From Burkholderiaceae bacterium (lineage in GTDB: Bacteria; Pseudomonadota; Gammaproteobacteria; Burkholderiales; Burkholderiaceae_C), in the NCBI GenBank assembly GCA_017992055.1, contig JAGOPK010000001.1:682001-746000 (forward strand): 64,000 nucleotides of DNA, written 5' to 3'. Position 1 is the first letter of the stretch. Each line of letters opens with the position of its first letter. Below are positions 18,861 to 30,600 of this stretch, one piece after another. The notes under the pieces were generated by a model. That model made no database searches and was not told where the DNA came from. It worked only from the letters and a program-made list of their open reading frames with translations. The position numbers and the translations under genes were made by a program.

Positions 18861-19532
18861 TCAACGGGAACCCACCACACCGCAAGCGGCGTGCCAGGCG
18901 GTTTGCAACCCCAGTCGCACGTTGTCGATCAGGGGCACGGGCAGCAGCGGCGCCAGCGGCGCCGCCAGGTCGGCCAGCGCGGCGCCGCCGATGACGATGG
19001 CGCGCACGCCGCCCAGGGCCAGGGCCTGGTGGCAGGCGCCCAGCAGCAGGGCCTGGGCGGCCTCCGGATCGGCCATCAGCTCGGCGCCGGTGCGTTCCAC
19101 CGTCACCACGCCGGCCAGGTCGGCCTGCAGGCCACGCTGGTGCGCCAGTGCTTCCAGCATCGGCTTCCAGGCCGCGCCGCCGGTGACGATGGCATAGCGG
19201 CCATGGCGGGCGGCCTCGCGCATCGCCACCTCGGCCAGGCCCAGCACCGGCCGGTCGGTGAGCGCGCGCAGCGCATCGACGCCGGGGTCGCCGAAGCAGG
19301 CCACCAGCACCGCATCGGGCTGGCCGTGGACGGCGACATGGGCCGCCCAGGCCGCCGGCACCGCCTGGGCGGCCACCGCCGCGGCCTCGGGGCTGGCGAT
19401 GTAGGCGGCGCCGAAGGGCGCGGTCAGCGCATGCAGCCTGGCACCGGCCGGTGCCAGCGCCTGTGCGTGGCCGGCCAGCAGTTCGGTGACGGCCACGGTG
19501 GTGTTGGGATTGACGATCAGCAGCTGGGGCAT
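18861..19532 (-). CDS. Asp/Glu/hydantoin racemase-family protein lacking the second catalytic Cys
   Basis: A 223-residue protein of the Asp/Glu/hydantoin racemase superfamily, first gene of the operon. MPQLLIVNPNTTVAVT is the typical substrate-binding start. The first catalytic cysteine is present (Cys79 in LVACFGDPGVDALR). At the second site, where racemases read G-C-(A/T)-G-M, this protein reads AIVIGGAALADL: glycine at residue 183 replaces cysteine. Two-base racemisation needs both cysteines. The related arylmalonate decarboxylase keeps only the second. Here only the first remains, so a one-cysteine decarboxylase or isomerase role is possible. The start at 19532 is the conserved one; an ATG at 19547 would add five residues. 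Confidence 0.85.
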   Translation of the reverse strand: MPQLLIVNPNTTVAVTELLAGHAQALAPAGARLHALTAPFGAAYIASPEAAAVAAQAVPAAWAAHVAVHGQPDAVLVACFGDPGVDALRALTDRPVLGLAEVAMREAARHGRYAIVTGGAAWKPMLEALAHQRGLQADLAGVVTVERTGAELMADPEAAQALLLGACHQALALGGVRAIVIGGAALADLAAPLAPLLPVPLIDNVRLGLQTAWHAACGVVGSR

Positions 19533-19572
19533 GGTCGGCCTGACCATGCAAAGCCTATGCGCGCCAGGCCTG

Positions 19573-19587
19573 GCACCCATCTGGTGC
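19573..19587. promoter_or_regulatory. Possible operator upstream of the racemase-ABC-amidase operon
   Basis: Inverted repeat GCACC-CATCT-GGTGC (5-bp arms, 5-bp centre) lies 41-55 bp before the first gene of the minus-strand operon. On the minus strand a TTGCAC hexamer overlaps it. No regulator gene is adjacent, so this is a weak candidate. Confidence 0.25.
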
Positions 19588-19680
19588 AAACCATGAGGCC
19601 GAAGCCGGCCGCATCCGGCCCCAACCGCCCGGCCGGGGCGGGCGCCAGTGCACCGCTGCGGTGCGTCGCCCGGTCTATCG

Positions 19681-20562
19681 TCAGTACGCCACGGCCGCCT
19701 GGCGGTTGGTGGCATTGCCTTCCAGCTGCGGCACCTGGCTGAACTTTCCCTTCAGCTCGGCGCGCACCTTGGCGATCACGTCCTTGCGCGAGAGCTTGTT
19801 CTGCGTCGCCCGCATCACCTTGACCCAGGAGTAGGTGAAGGCGCCGCTGTAGCGGCCGTTGAAATAGGCGTCGGCGCTGGTCTGGTTGCTCTTGCAGCCG
19901 GTCCACAGCACATGGTGGGCGCCGGCCACCGCCTTGGCGCTGCTGGCGGCAGCGGCCTTGGCCGCCTTCTTGGCCGGCTTGGCCGGCGGGGCCTCGAGCG
20001 TGAAGCCGCGCACCTGGCGCTGCTTGACCGGGCCCTGGAACTCGCCGGCCGGCGGCGCCACATAACGGGCGCGTGGCGCGTTCAGGCTGAATTCGGCGCC
20101 ACGCAGGCCGGTGCCGCTGTGGCAGGTGTCCAGATAGACCTCCAGCAGCACATTCGCCGGCAGCTGGGCGAACAGCGCATTGAACTCGTCGTCGCTGATG
20201 ATGCGCGCCGGGTCCCACTGGTTGCCCTTCTGCGCGATGTCGTAGGGCACGAAGGCCTCGTCCATGCCATCGGGCTCGTCGCCGGACTTGTCGGCCATCT
20301 GCGTGCCATGCGAGGACAGGCTGAACAGCAGGTAGTTGATCTTGCCGGCCTTGGCCTCGGCCACCGCCGCCTGCAGCGCGGCCATGATCGCCGCCTTGGT
20401 GGCCTGGGCATCGGTGAGGGTCTTGATCTGCGTGCTCTTGAAGCCCAGCAGGTCCTTGCAGATGGCTGCCATGTCCTTGGCATCGTTGACGCAGCCGTTC
20501 AGGGCGAACTGCGGGAAGTTGGCGAACTTGTTGATGCCGACGCAGATGGCGCGCTTGCTCAT
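19681..20562 (-). CDS. Caspase-fold (metacaspase-like) cysteine protease
   Basis: A 293-residue protein of the caspase family (peptidase C14). The beginning, RAICVGINKFANFPQFALNG, is the classic first strand and loop of the p20 domain. The catalytic dyad is visible: His85 in FSLSSHGTQ and Cys147 in LDTCHSGTG. A Lys/Ala/Pro-rich segment at about residues 190-215 (PPAKPAKKAAKAAAASSAKA) could be a cleavable linker between the large and small subunits. There is no signal peptide, so it is probably cytoplasmic. GAGGAGA 7 nt before the ATG is a good ribosome-binding site. No obvious partner gene (sensor, effector or toxin) is adjacent. Possible roles are programmed cell death, phage defence or stress proteolysis, none shown by the sequence. 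Confidence 0.88.
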   Translation of the reverse strand: MSKRAICVGINKFANFPQFALNGCVNDAKDMAAICKDLLGFKSTQIKTLTDAQATKAAIMAALQAAVAEAKAGKINYLLFSLSSHGTQMADKSGDEPDGMDEAFVPYDIAQKGNQWDPARIISDDEFNALFAQLPANVLLEVYLDTCHSGTGLRGAEFSLNAPRARYVAPPAGEFQGPVKQRQVRGFTLEAPPAKPAKKAAKAAAASSAKAVAGAHHVLWTGCKSNQTSADAYFNGRYSGAFTYSWVKVMRATQNKLSRKDVIAKVRAELKGKFSQVPQLEGNATNRQAAVAY

Positions 20563-20859
20563 GGGTGTCTCCTCGGGGCCGTGTGATGGTGGTTTGGCTT
20601 CGGGACCTTGCCCCCGCGCTTGCCATCGGGACCATCCCTAGGCGTGCCGGCCCGGCCTGGCCGTTGCGCCCCGGCCACGCCCGCGGCGCCGGCCGCGGCC
20701 GTCCCCTGTCCGGGTGGCGGCCCCCATGAACCGGGGGGCGGATGACGGGGCTGCGTCAAACCCGGGCCAGTGGCCGCATGCCATCATGGTTTCCAGCAGC
20801 GCCAATGTGAAGCCAGCATTGCGCGACCGTATGTGACTGACAAGCTGTGTGGGGGCGAC
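20563..20859. other. Divergent intergenic region between caspase and PEP-CTERM genes
   Basis: 297 bp separating two divergent genes. It holds the caspase ribosome-binding site at its left end and a very GC-rich, palindrome-prone block around 20640-20720. I find no convincing sigma-70 promoter pair and no -24/-12 element with both halves intact. A reading frame from 20770 runs into the PEP-CTERM gene, but its first 30 codons are not needed for the signal peptide. Confidence 0.4.
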
Positions 20860-21474
20860 ATGAAGATTCCGATGGGCCATGGGGCCAAGCGTGTTTTGCT
20901 GGCCATGGCGGCCGCAATGGCCTGTGCGTCGACGCAGGCTGCCGGTGATCCGACCTGGTTCGGCGTCGATGTGGCGCCCACCGCCGGTGGCAGCTTCTGG
21001 CTGAGCTGGCTCGACGATGCCGTGCCCGAGGACACCGGCTTCTCAGACACCAGCGTGGTCGTGGCCTACGACGCGTCGGTGCTGACGCTGACGGCCGCTG
21101 CCGCCGGCCAGGCCTTCGGCGTGGCCGCTCTGGGTCAGGTCGATGGCTACTGGGATCTGGAGATCGCCGGTGTGCCCTATGCGAACAGCCTGTTCTCGCT
21201 GTCGCGTGTCGAGGGCCTCGCGGCCTACCCGACCGACCTGCTGCACCTGCAGTTCGACGTGAAGCCCGGCACCCAGGGGCAGCTGACCAGCATCTACTTC
21301 TTCAATCCTGAGCCTGGCTTGGTCATGAACGGCTACTACTCGTTCGTGGACACCGGCACCGCGATCCAGGTGGCCGTGCCCGAGCCCGCCACCGTGGCTT
21401 CGATGCTGGCCGGCCTGGGCTTGCTGGCCGGCCTGGGCGTGGCCCGCAAGCGCCGGACGCCGCAGGCCGCCTGA
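20860..21474 (+). CDS. Small PEP-CTERM protein, possibly cohesin-like
   Basis: A 204-residue exported protein: basic start and signal peptide (KRVLLAMAAAMACASTQAAG), a beta-rich body, and a C-terminal PEP-CTERM signal (VPEPATVASMLAGLGLLAGL followed by ARKRR). The body has a pattern reminiscent of cohesin domains: SVVVAYDASVLTLTAAAAGQ in the first half and LLHLQFDVKPGTQGQLTSIY in the second. That fold assignment is tentative. It sits 139 bp before the giant LEPR-XLL gene, whose product ends in a dockerin-like pair, so a binding partnership is conceivable. The start at 20860 is the ATG opening the signal peptide. Confidence 0.8.
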   Translation: MKIPMGHGAKRVLLAMAAAMACASTQAAGDPTWFGVDVAPTAGGSFWLSWLDDAVPEDTGFSDTSVVVAYDASVLTLTAAAAGQAFGVAALGQVDGYWDLEIAGVPYANSLFSLSRVEGLAAYPTDLLHLQFDVKPGTQGQLTSIYFFNPEPGLVMNGYYSFVDTGTAIQVAVPEPATVASMLAGLGLLAGLGVARKRRTPQAA

Positions 21475-21489
21475 ACGATCTCCGGCCAG

Positions 21490-21509
21490 CCGGCGGCCTG
21501 GGCCGCCGG
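21490..21509 (+). terminator. GC hairpin between PEP-CTERM and LEPR-XLL genes
   Basis: CCGGCGGCC (21490-21498) pairs perfectly with GGCCGCCGG (21501-21509), starting 16 nt after the PEP-CTERM stop. No T-run follows. It could end the upstream transcript or shape a shared one. Confidence 0.5.
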
Positions 21510-21613
21510 TGCGCCGCCACACGATGACCGACTGATCACCAGGGGCGCGCTCACGGCGGCCCGTTGCACGGTGTCCGCCCGCCCCTCGCGACAACGCACG
21601 AGGAGAGACAGGG

Positions 21614-24600
21614 ATGAACACCTTCGCCAATACGCCGATTCGTAACAGCGCGTACGAAGTTCCGCCGTTCCGCCGCAAGGCCTTGTTCGAGGCCCTGGAG
21701 CCGCGGCTGCTGCTGTCGGCCGATCTGCTGCCCGGCGGCACGCCGGCGGTGGTGGTGGCGGCCTCGGCCGCGGCCGAGCCCAGCGTCGAGCTGAGTCCGC
21801 AGGCCAGCGAAAGCGCCACGCCGCTGCAGCTTTCACCGGTGGGGCCGCTGGAAGGCGGCGTGCGCCTGTCGCAGACCGAGAGCGGCTCGACCTCCGGCCA
21901 CTGGAACGACCTGCCGTTCGAGCACGAGTTCAGCGTCGACCTGGCCGCCGGCCAGCGGCTGAGCGTGGCCGGCATGCTCGATGCCGGCGAGTCCAACGAC
22001 TACTACGGCGTCGTGCTGACGCTGCTGGACCCCGAGGGCAACGAGGTCGGCAGCGCCGATGGCAACCAGCGTGCGCTGCTGCAGACCCTGGCGGCGCCGA
22101 TGGATGGCAGCTACAGCGTGCTGCTGCGGCTGGAGTTCCGGGCCGAGCCCGGCGAGTACAGCCCGCCCGAGAGCATCGCCTGGGAGCTGGTGGCGACCAT
22201 CGACGCGGCCATCGAGCAAGAGGCCATCGGCGACGGCAGCAACAGCTGGCTGGGCGATGCCCAGGCGCTGGACGACTTCCGCCCGCTGCCGCTGGGCGGC
22301 GCTTCGCGCACCGCGGTGGTCGGCGTGCTGGAGCGCGCGGCCGGCAACGGCAGCGATGCCGACACCTACCGCATCGACCTGGGCGCCGGCGAGACCCTGG
22401 AGGTCGAGACCACGCTGAGCAACCAGTACGGTTACCTGCAGCTGCTCAACGACCAGGGCCAGGTGGTGGCCGCGGCGGTGCGCACCGGCGAGTCCATGGC
22501 CTGGGAAGGTCCGATCGGCCTGCCGCGTTTCGTCAGCGAGGTCGATGCAACCTACTTCCTGCGCCTGGAGACCTGGTGGGACGAGACGCCCGGCCTGCCG
22601 CCGCTGGAATACACCCTGGTCGTGGCGCGCAATGCCAGCCTGGACCCGGACAGCCATGAGCGCCTGGGCGAGACCGGCGTGCAGCTGGTCGGCTTCCAGA
22701 CGCCGCCCGTCGAAGCCTCGGCCTCCGGCGAGCTGGCGCCGGCCTCGACGCAGATCGGCAACCAGCACCAGTACCTTGCGCTGGCCCAGTCAGACAGCGT
22801 GCTGATCGATCTGGCGCCCATCGCCGATGCCGGCAACCTCGGCGGCCTGTGGGCCGACCTGCGCGTCGAAGATGCCGACAGCGGCGAGACCCTGCTGCTC
22901 AGCGAGCAGGCCCCGCCCGAGGGCCAGGCCGGCCGCCGCTTCAGCGTGGCCACCGAGGTCGGCCAGCGCCTGCGCATCGTGCTGGAGGCCTATGACAACG
23001 GCCAGCTGCTGATGCAGGTGCAGGGCGCGGCGGGCGAGAACCCGCTGCCCGAGGTGCTGTACAGCTCGCTGGACGATGGCCGGGTGGCCGCCAGCTCGCC
23101 CTGGCAGTGGCTGACGCTGTCCGAGCCGGTGCTGGCCGACCGCCTGGGCGCGCCGCGTCTGCTGGACGGCGAGGGCCTGCAGATCGGCACGGCCCTGCTG
23201 CAGATCTACAGCCAGGGCGACTCGCTGAGCCTGCGCCTGCCCGACAACCTGCCGGCCGGCGACTACACCCTGGTCTTCGACGACGGCATGCTGTCCGATC
23301 TGAGCGGCCAGCCGCTGCCGGGCTTCGAGTACAGCTTCAGCGTCGACGACCAGCGGCCGCAGCTGCTGTCGCCGTCGCTGGCCACGCCGCTGGAGCTGCA
23401 GCCGGTCGACCAGAGCATCACGCTGCAGTTCGACGAGGCCATGAACACGGCCTACTGGCCCAACCCCAGCTTCACCGATGCCCAGGGCCAGCCCATGGAG
23501 CTGGGCTGGAGCCATGCCTGGTCGGCAGATGGCACCCAGCTGACGCTGCACCTGCAGGGCGAGCTGCCCGAAGGCCAGTTCACGATGTCGCTGGACGAAT
23601 GGGTGCTGCAGGACCTGGCCGGCAATACGCTGGACGCCGATCCGCTGAGCGCCGGCGTGCAGCCGCTGCAGCTGCGGCTGTCGGTGGACCGCGAGGTCTA
23701 TGCGATGCCGGCGCTGGCCGAGCGCGAGCCTTTCGGCGCCCTGGTCTATGCCAGCAGCGTGAATGCGGTGATCAACGGCGGCACCGGCAGCGACGATGTT
23801 GACGAGTTCACCATCGAGCTGCAGGCCGGCATGCGCATCACGCCGGTGCTCAGCGCCGCGCTGGGCCAGGCCGTGTCCACGCTGCCGCGGCTGGGCGTGG
23901 TGCTGGTCGATCCGGAGGGCGTCGAGCGGGCCTGGGGCGAAACCACCGCGCCCGGCCGCGCGCTGCTGCTGGATGAGTTCGTGGTGCCGCAGACCGGCAC
24001 CTGGCGCCTGCGCGTCAGCTCGCCCGATGGCGGCAGCGGCGCCTACCAGGCCTCGATCATCGTCGGCGCCGCGCTGCAGCGCGAGTTCACCGAGCTGAAC
24101 GGCCAGCTGCAGCCGTCCAATGGCAGCCGCGCCCAGGCCGAGGACCTGGAGCCCAGCTCGCGCAGCCTGGCCGAGGGCATCGACCGGCTGGCCAGCGTCG
24201 GCCGCTTCTCGCCGTCGTTCCATCCCGACACCGGCGCCCTGCAGTCCGACCTGGACTTCTTCAGCTTCACGCTGGAGGCCGGCCAGACCGCCAGCATCGT
24301 GCTGGCGATCCAGGGCACGACCCCGGTCAGCAACCTGCGCATGGCGCTGTTCGACGACTCGGGCGACTGGGCCAGTTCGGCCGGCCAGCTGGTGGCCGCG
24401 GCCATCAGCAGCCAGAGCGCCGACCGCATCATCCTCGACTACACCAACCACGGCGACAGCGCAGTGACGCTGTTCGCCCGCCCGCGGGCCGACAGCTCGG
24501 CCAGCTACACCCTGGTGGTGACGCGTGGCGCCGGCTTCGACGTCGGTGCCACCGACGGCGTGCCCCAGGCCCTGGGCCCCACCGGCGCGGTGCTGGGCGC

Positions 24601-27600
24601 CATCGACGGCTCCAGCGCCACCGTGGCCGGCGGCGTGGGCCCGATCAGCGGCAGCCCGGCCAGCCAGATGGACGTCTACGACGGCAACGGCTTCTACTGG
24701 GACATCGAATCGGACGGCAGCGTCAACAACGGCACCAGCGACGCCTACGACGGCGGCCTGTACCTGTCGCTGCAGGAAAACGGCAGCGACCAGGGCTTCG
24801 ACTACGAAAACGGCACGCGGGCCAATGCCAGCCAGACCCTGGCGCTGAGTGACGACACCGGCAACGACCTGCGGCTGGACCGCCGCATCTTCGTGCCCAC
24901 CAACGACGGCTTTGCACGCTACCTCGACCAGGTCACCAACACCGGCAGCAGCTCGCGCACGCTGACGCTGACCCTGGCCACCAACCTGGGCTCGGACAGC
25001 GGCACCCAGCTGATCGCCACCGACGCCGGCGACCTGGGCTACGACGCGGCCGACCACTGGCTGATCACCGACGATGCCGACGGCATGTACGACCCGTCGA
25101 TGGCCCATGTGGTGTGGGGCGACGGCGGCCAGGCGCCCGACAGCGCCTCGCTGTCGCGCGACAACATGCAGCAGCGCTGGACCGTCACCCTGGCCCCGGG
25201 CCAGACCGTGGGCCTGCTGCACTTCGCCGTGCAGGCGCAGAACCAGGCCACGGCGCGGGCCACGGCCGAGCGCCTGGTGCAGCTGCCGGCCGAGGCCCTG
25301 GCCGGGCTGTCACCGGCCGAGCTGGCCAGCATCGTCAACTTCAACACCGCCGCCGGTGATGCCTACCGCTTCTGGGCCCAGGCCGGCGACGAGCTGGCGC
25401 TCAGCGTGCAGGCCCTGGTCGACGGCGGCCTGCCGTTCACGCTGCGCCTGGTGGCGCCCGATGGCTCGGTGCGCCTGGACACCGGCACGCCCAGCGGCGC
25501 CCTGGCCGGCCTGAGCACCGGCCTCACGGTCGACCTGGCCGGCGAATGGACGGTCCAGGTCTATGGCGGCCAGTCGCGCGGCGAGTACCTGCTGCTGCTG
25601 CAGGGCGCCACCGGCACGGCGCCGGCGCCCCAGGTGGTGGCGGTGTCGCCCACCGCCGACCAGCCGGTGGCGGCCACGCCGGCCTACATCGACGTCAGCT
25701 TCGACAGCTTCATCCGTTCGGATTCGGCCCAGGCCGAGGACCTGGCGCTGGACGCCAGTGCCACCGCGGCCGGCGTCGCCGTCAGCTCGGTGGAGGTGCG
25801 CAGCGGCAAGACCCTGCGCTTCCATCTCAACGGCGTGCAGCAGCCCGAGGGCCTGGTCGGCTGGTCCATCGCCGATGGCGCCCTGATGGGCCATGACGGC
25901 CAGGGCAACCAGGCCGCCGACGGCAGCTTCTTCATCGACCGCACGGCGCCGGTGGTGCTGGGCGGCAGCAGCGGCTCGCAGCGCGCGCCGCTGCAGCAGC
26001 TGCAGTTCGTGCTGTCCGAGGCCATGGCCACGGCCGGGCTGGACCTGGACGACATCCTGTCCTTCACCGGCCCGCTGGGCGAGGATCTGCGCAACCAGAT
26101 CTATGCCGTCGAGGCCGATGGCGACCTGCTGACGGTGCGCTTCTACAACCAGTCCGCGCTGGGCCTCTACAGCATGACCCTGGCCGGCAGCGTGACCGAC
26201 CGCGCCGGCAATGCCCTGGACCAGGACGGCGACGGCCAGTTCGGCGAGCTGCAGGACGACAGCTTCAGCATCAGCGTGGAGGTCACCCAGGTCGACCTGG
26301 TGGCCGGCTCGCTGACGCTGCCCGAGAGCATGACCACCGGCCAGCAGGTGCAGCTGAGCTGGGTCATCACCAACCAGGGCAACAGCCCGCTGCCGGCCGA
26401 TTCCAGCTGGTACGACCGGGTCTGGCTGGAGTCCGAGGACGGCACGGTGCAGGTGCACCTGGGCGATTTCTCGCGCTACCAGTACGAGCCGCTGCCCAGC
26501 GGCGAATCGGTGCTGATCTCGCAGTGGATCACCGTGCCGCAGAACGCCAACCTGGCGTCGGGCAACTACCGGCTGCGCGTGCAGGCCGACATCTACGGCT
26601 ACATCGCCGAGTCCAACGACAACAACAACGGCGCGCTGTCCGAGGCCAGCACGGCGCTGACCGTGCTGCGCCCCGACATGGTGGTGCGTGATCTGGTGGT
26701 GCCGGCCCAGGTGCAGGGCGGCCAGAACTTCGAGGTCCGCTGGACCGACTTCAACCAGGGCGATGCCAATGCCAGCTCGCCCTATGGCTACTACTACGCG
26801 CGCATCGAGCTGCTGGACAGCAGCGACGGCGTGGTCGGCAGCTGGAGCCAGTACTACTACACCGACGGGCCCATCGAGGCCGGCACCGGCGAGGCGCGCA
26901 GCTACTGGCTGACCGTGCCCAGCGATCGGCCCGAGGGCGAGTACCGGGTGCGCGTCACCACCGACCTCTACAACTACATCGTCGAGCCGGGCGCCGAGGA
27001 CAACAACAGCAGCGTCTCCGAGCCCATTGCCGTGAGCCAGGTGGACCTGGTGCCGGTGTCGGTGACCACCAGCGCCAGCAGCGTCGACATGGGCGCCTCG
27101 CTGACCATCTCGTGGGAGGTGCGCAACGACGGCAGCGCCACCACCGAAGGCAGCAGCTGGTACGACCTGGTGCTGCTGATCGATCCGACCACGGGCCAGG
27201 AGGCCTGGTCCAGCTATGTGTCGGTCACGCCGACCCTGGTCTCGGGCGCCAGCTACAGCCAGTCCTACACCTTCAACGTGCCGATGTCCGCCGCGCTGGC
27301 CCGCGGCGACTACATCGTGCGCGTGATCGCCGACGGCTGGGGCTACCGCACCGAAGGCAACGAGAGCAACAACACGCGGGACGCCGAGCAGCTGCTGCAC
27401 ATCGTGCCGGCCTCGGTGGCCGACCTGGTGGTCACCGAAGTCACGCCGGGGGTGGCCAGCATCGCCGCCAACCTGGAGCTGGCGCTGAGCTGGACCGTCG
27501 CCAACCAGGGCGACGCCGCCAGCGGCTATTTCTACGACCGCATCTTCCTGGTCAACGAGGCGGGCAGCGCCACCTACCTGGGCGAGATCTACCAGAACGC

Positions 27601-30600
27601 CGGCCTGGCCGCCGGCGCCTCGATCACGCGCGAGACCACGGTGCACGTGCCGCACACGCTGCCGGTGGGCAACTACCGGGTGCGCGTGGTCAGCGACTGG
27701 TACGACCATGTGGAGGAGTTCAACGACGAGAACAACAACACCGGCGAGTCCACGCCGATCAGCGTGACCACGGCCATCGTCGCCGACCTGCGCATCGACA
27801 GCGTCACGCCGCCGGCCTCGATCACGCTGGGCCAGCCCATCACCGTGGCCTGGACCGGATCGAACCAGGGCACCGGCGACATCCCCGCCGGCAGCGGCTG
27901 GTACGAGCGCGTCGAGCTGCTGCGCGCCAGCAACAACGCCGTGGCCTTCACCACCTATGTCTGGGTCACGCCCAGCGGCGGCGTGCCCGCCGGCGGTGGC
28001 AGCTACAGCGGCAGCCTGACGTTCACGCCGCCGCTGGACGCGGCCAACCTGCCCGAGGGCGACTACCGCATCCGCGTCACGGCCGACCAGTACTACAACT
28101 ATGTGCGCGAGTCCGACGAGAACAACAACAGCCTGACCAGCAGCGGCGTGGTGCCGCTGCTGGCCGCGCCCACGCCCGACCTGGTGCCCGAGGTGCCGGT
28201 GGTGTCGACCAGCTCGGCACCGGCCAATACCCGCGTCACCATCAGCTGGAACGAGCGCAACGACGGCGACGCGGCCACGTCCGGCGGCTACTACACCCGC
28301 ATCGACCTGATTCGGGTCAGCAACGGCAGCACGGTGCTGCAGCAGTTCCCGCTGTTCAATACGCCGGCCAGCATCAACCCCGGCGAAACGGTGGCGCGCA
28401 GCCAGGAGATCGTGCTGCCGGCCAGTCTGACGCCGGGCCAGTACCGGGTGCGCGTGGTCACCGACCACTACGGCAACATCAACGAATACGACCGCGAGGG
28501 CAACAACACCGCGCAGTCGGTCGAGTTCACCGTCACCGAGGCCATCCGCGCCGACCTGGGCAATGTGCGCATCACCTCCGAGCTGCCGGCCGCGCCGCAG
28601 TTCGGCAGCACGCTGAGCCTGACCTATGCGGTCGACAACATCGGCAGCGGCAGCACGCAGAACGTGCGCTGGAACGACAGCGTGCGCCTGGTGCGCATCA
28701 GCGACGGTGCCGTCATCTCGACCACCAATGTGACCTCGGGCAACACCGGCACCGGCGTGGCCGCCGGCGGCAGCTACAGCAACACCGTGGTGCTGAGCCT
28801 GCCGCTGCAGGCCGGCACCAACTCGGGCGACTACCGCATCGAGATCCTGACCGACACCAACAATGCGTTGAACGAGGCCGACCGCAGCAACAACAACGGT
28901 GCCAGCGCAGCCCTGGCCGTTGCCGTGCCGCCGCTGGCCAACCTGGTGGTGCGTGATGTCACGGCCCCGGCCGCCGTCACCGCCGGGCTGGAAATGGACG
29001 TGTCCTGGGTTGTCGACAACATCGGCGACGGTGGCCTGTACCTGCGCCACGGCGCCAGCTACAACTACTTCCACGACCGCGTCTACCTGGCCGATGCCAG
29101 CGGCGCCAACCTGCTGCGCGAGCTGGGCACCTTCCAGGTCAACGGCCCGTTCCCGGCCGATGCCGACCCGCTGGCGCGGGTGCAGCGCATCACGCTGCCG
29201 GACACGGTGGTCAACGGCACCTACACCATCGTCGTCGTCACCGACTATCACAACTACATCGAGGAACACAACGGCGAGAGCGACAACCGCGCCGTCTCGG
29301 CCCAGTTCACCGTCACCCAGCCGCCGCGCGTGGACCTGCAGGTCGATACCGTGGCCGTGCCGCCCAGCGCCCAGGCCGGCAGCACGCTGTCGCTGACCTG
29401 GCGCACGCGCAATGCCGGCAGCGCCGACTTCGTCGGTGGCTTCCGCGAGCAGGTGCAGATCTCGCCGGTGGCCGACTTCAGCAGCGGCGTGCAGACGCTG
29501 TCGCCGGCGGCCGACTTCAGCGGCAACCTGGCCGCCGGGGCCAGCGTCGAGCGCAGCGCCACGCTGACGCTGCCGATCTCGGTCAACGGTCCCAACGACG
29601 TGACGCGCAGCTGGTATGTGCGCGTGGTCACCGACACGCTGAACCAGGTCTATGAATACGACCTGGAGAACAACAACGCCAGCACCCCGGGCAGCACCGT
29701 CATCACCCGGCCGGCCCTGCCCGACCTGGTGGTCGACAGCGTGGACGCGCCCGATGCCGCCGTGGCCGGCACCGAGGTGGTGGTGACCTACACCGTCACC
29801 AACAACGGCAGCGCCGAGGCCGGTGCACGCACCGACCGCATCCGCCTGAACGTCGAGAGCGGCTCGGCCTGGGCCCTGGTGCTCGACAACGTCGTCGATA
29901 CGCCGCTGGCCGCCGGCGCCTCGCAGACCCTGACCGCGCGCTTCACGCTGCCGGTGAACAACGGCAACACCGGCTTCAGCGGCCGGCTGCGCGCCCAGGT
30001 CACCACCGACGTGCTGGGCCAGGTCAGCGAATACCCGCTGGACGACAACAACTCGCGCCTGGACCTGAACCAGCTGGTGGTGAGCCTGCCGCCGCTGCCC
30101 AATCTGACGGTGGGCGACATCGTCGTGCCGCTGGATGCGCTGACCGAGACCGACATCCCGCTGCGCTGGACCATCAGCAACAGCGGCGCGGCCGCCGTCA
30201 CCGGCGGCTGGACCGACTACCTCTACCTGTCGGCCGACGGCGTCATCGATGCCAGCGACCGCTTCGTCGGGGCCTACAACATCGAGGCCCAGCTGGCCGC
30301 CGGTGCCTCCATCGAGCGGGTGCAGACCTACACCGTGCCGCAGGACCTGGTGGGCACCTGGCGCCTGCTGGTGCGCACCGATGCCGCGGGCCAGATCTTC
30401 GAGGGTGCAGGCGGCGAGAACGACAACGTCGGCATCGATGGCCAGACCCTGAGCACGCGGCTGCGTCCGCTGCCCAACCTGGTGGTGCAGACGGTCACGC
30501 CGCCGGTGAATGCCTTCTCCGGCCAGGAGGCCGTGGTCAGCTGGACCGTGGGCAACGTCGGCACCGGCGCCACCTCGGTGCCGGTGTGGCGCGACGCCGT

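Noticed and set aside
20750-20785. GG-N10-GC match before the small PEP-CTERM gene as a sigma-54 promoter
   Set aside because: Only the four invariant bases match; neither the TGGCACG nor the TTGC half is present.
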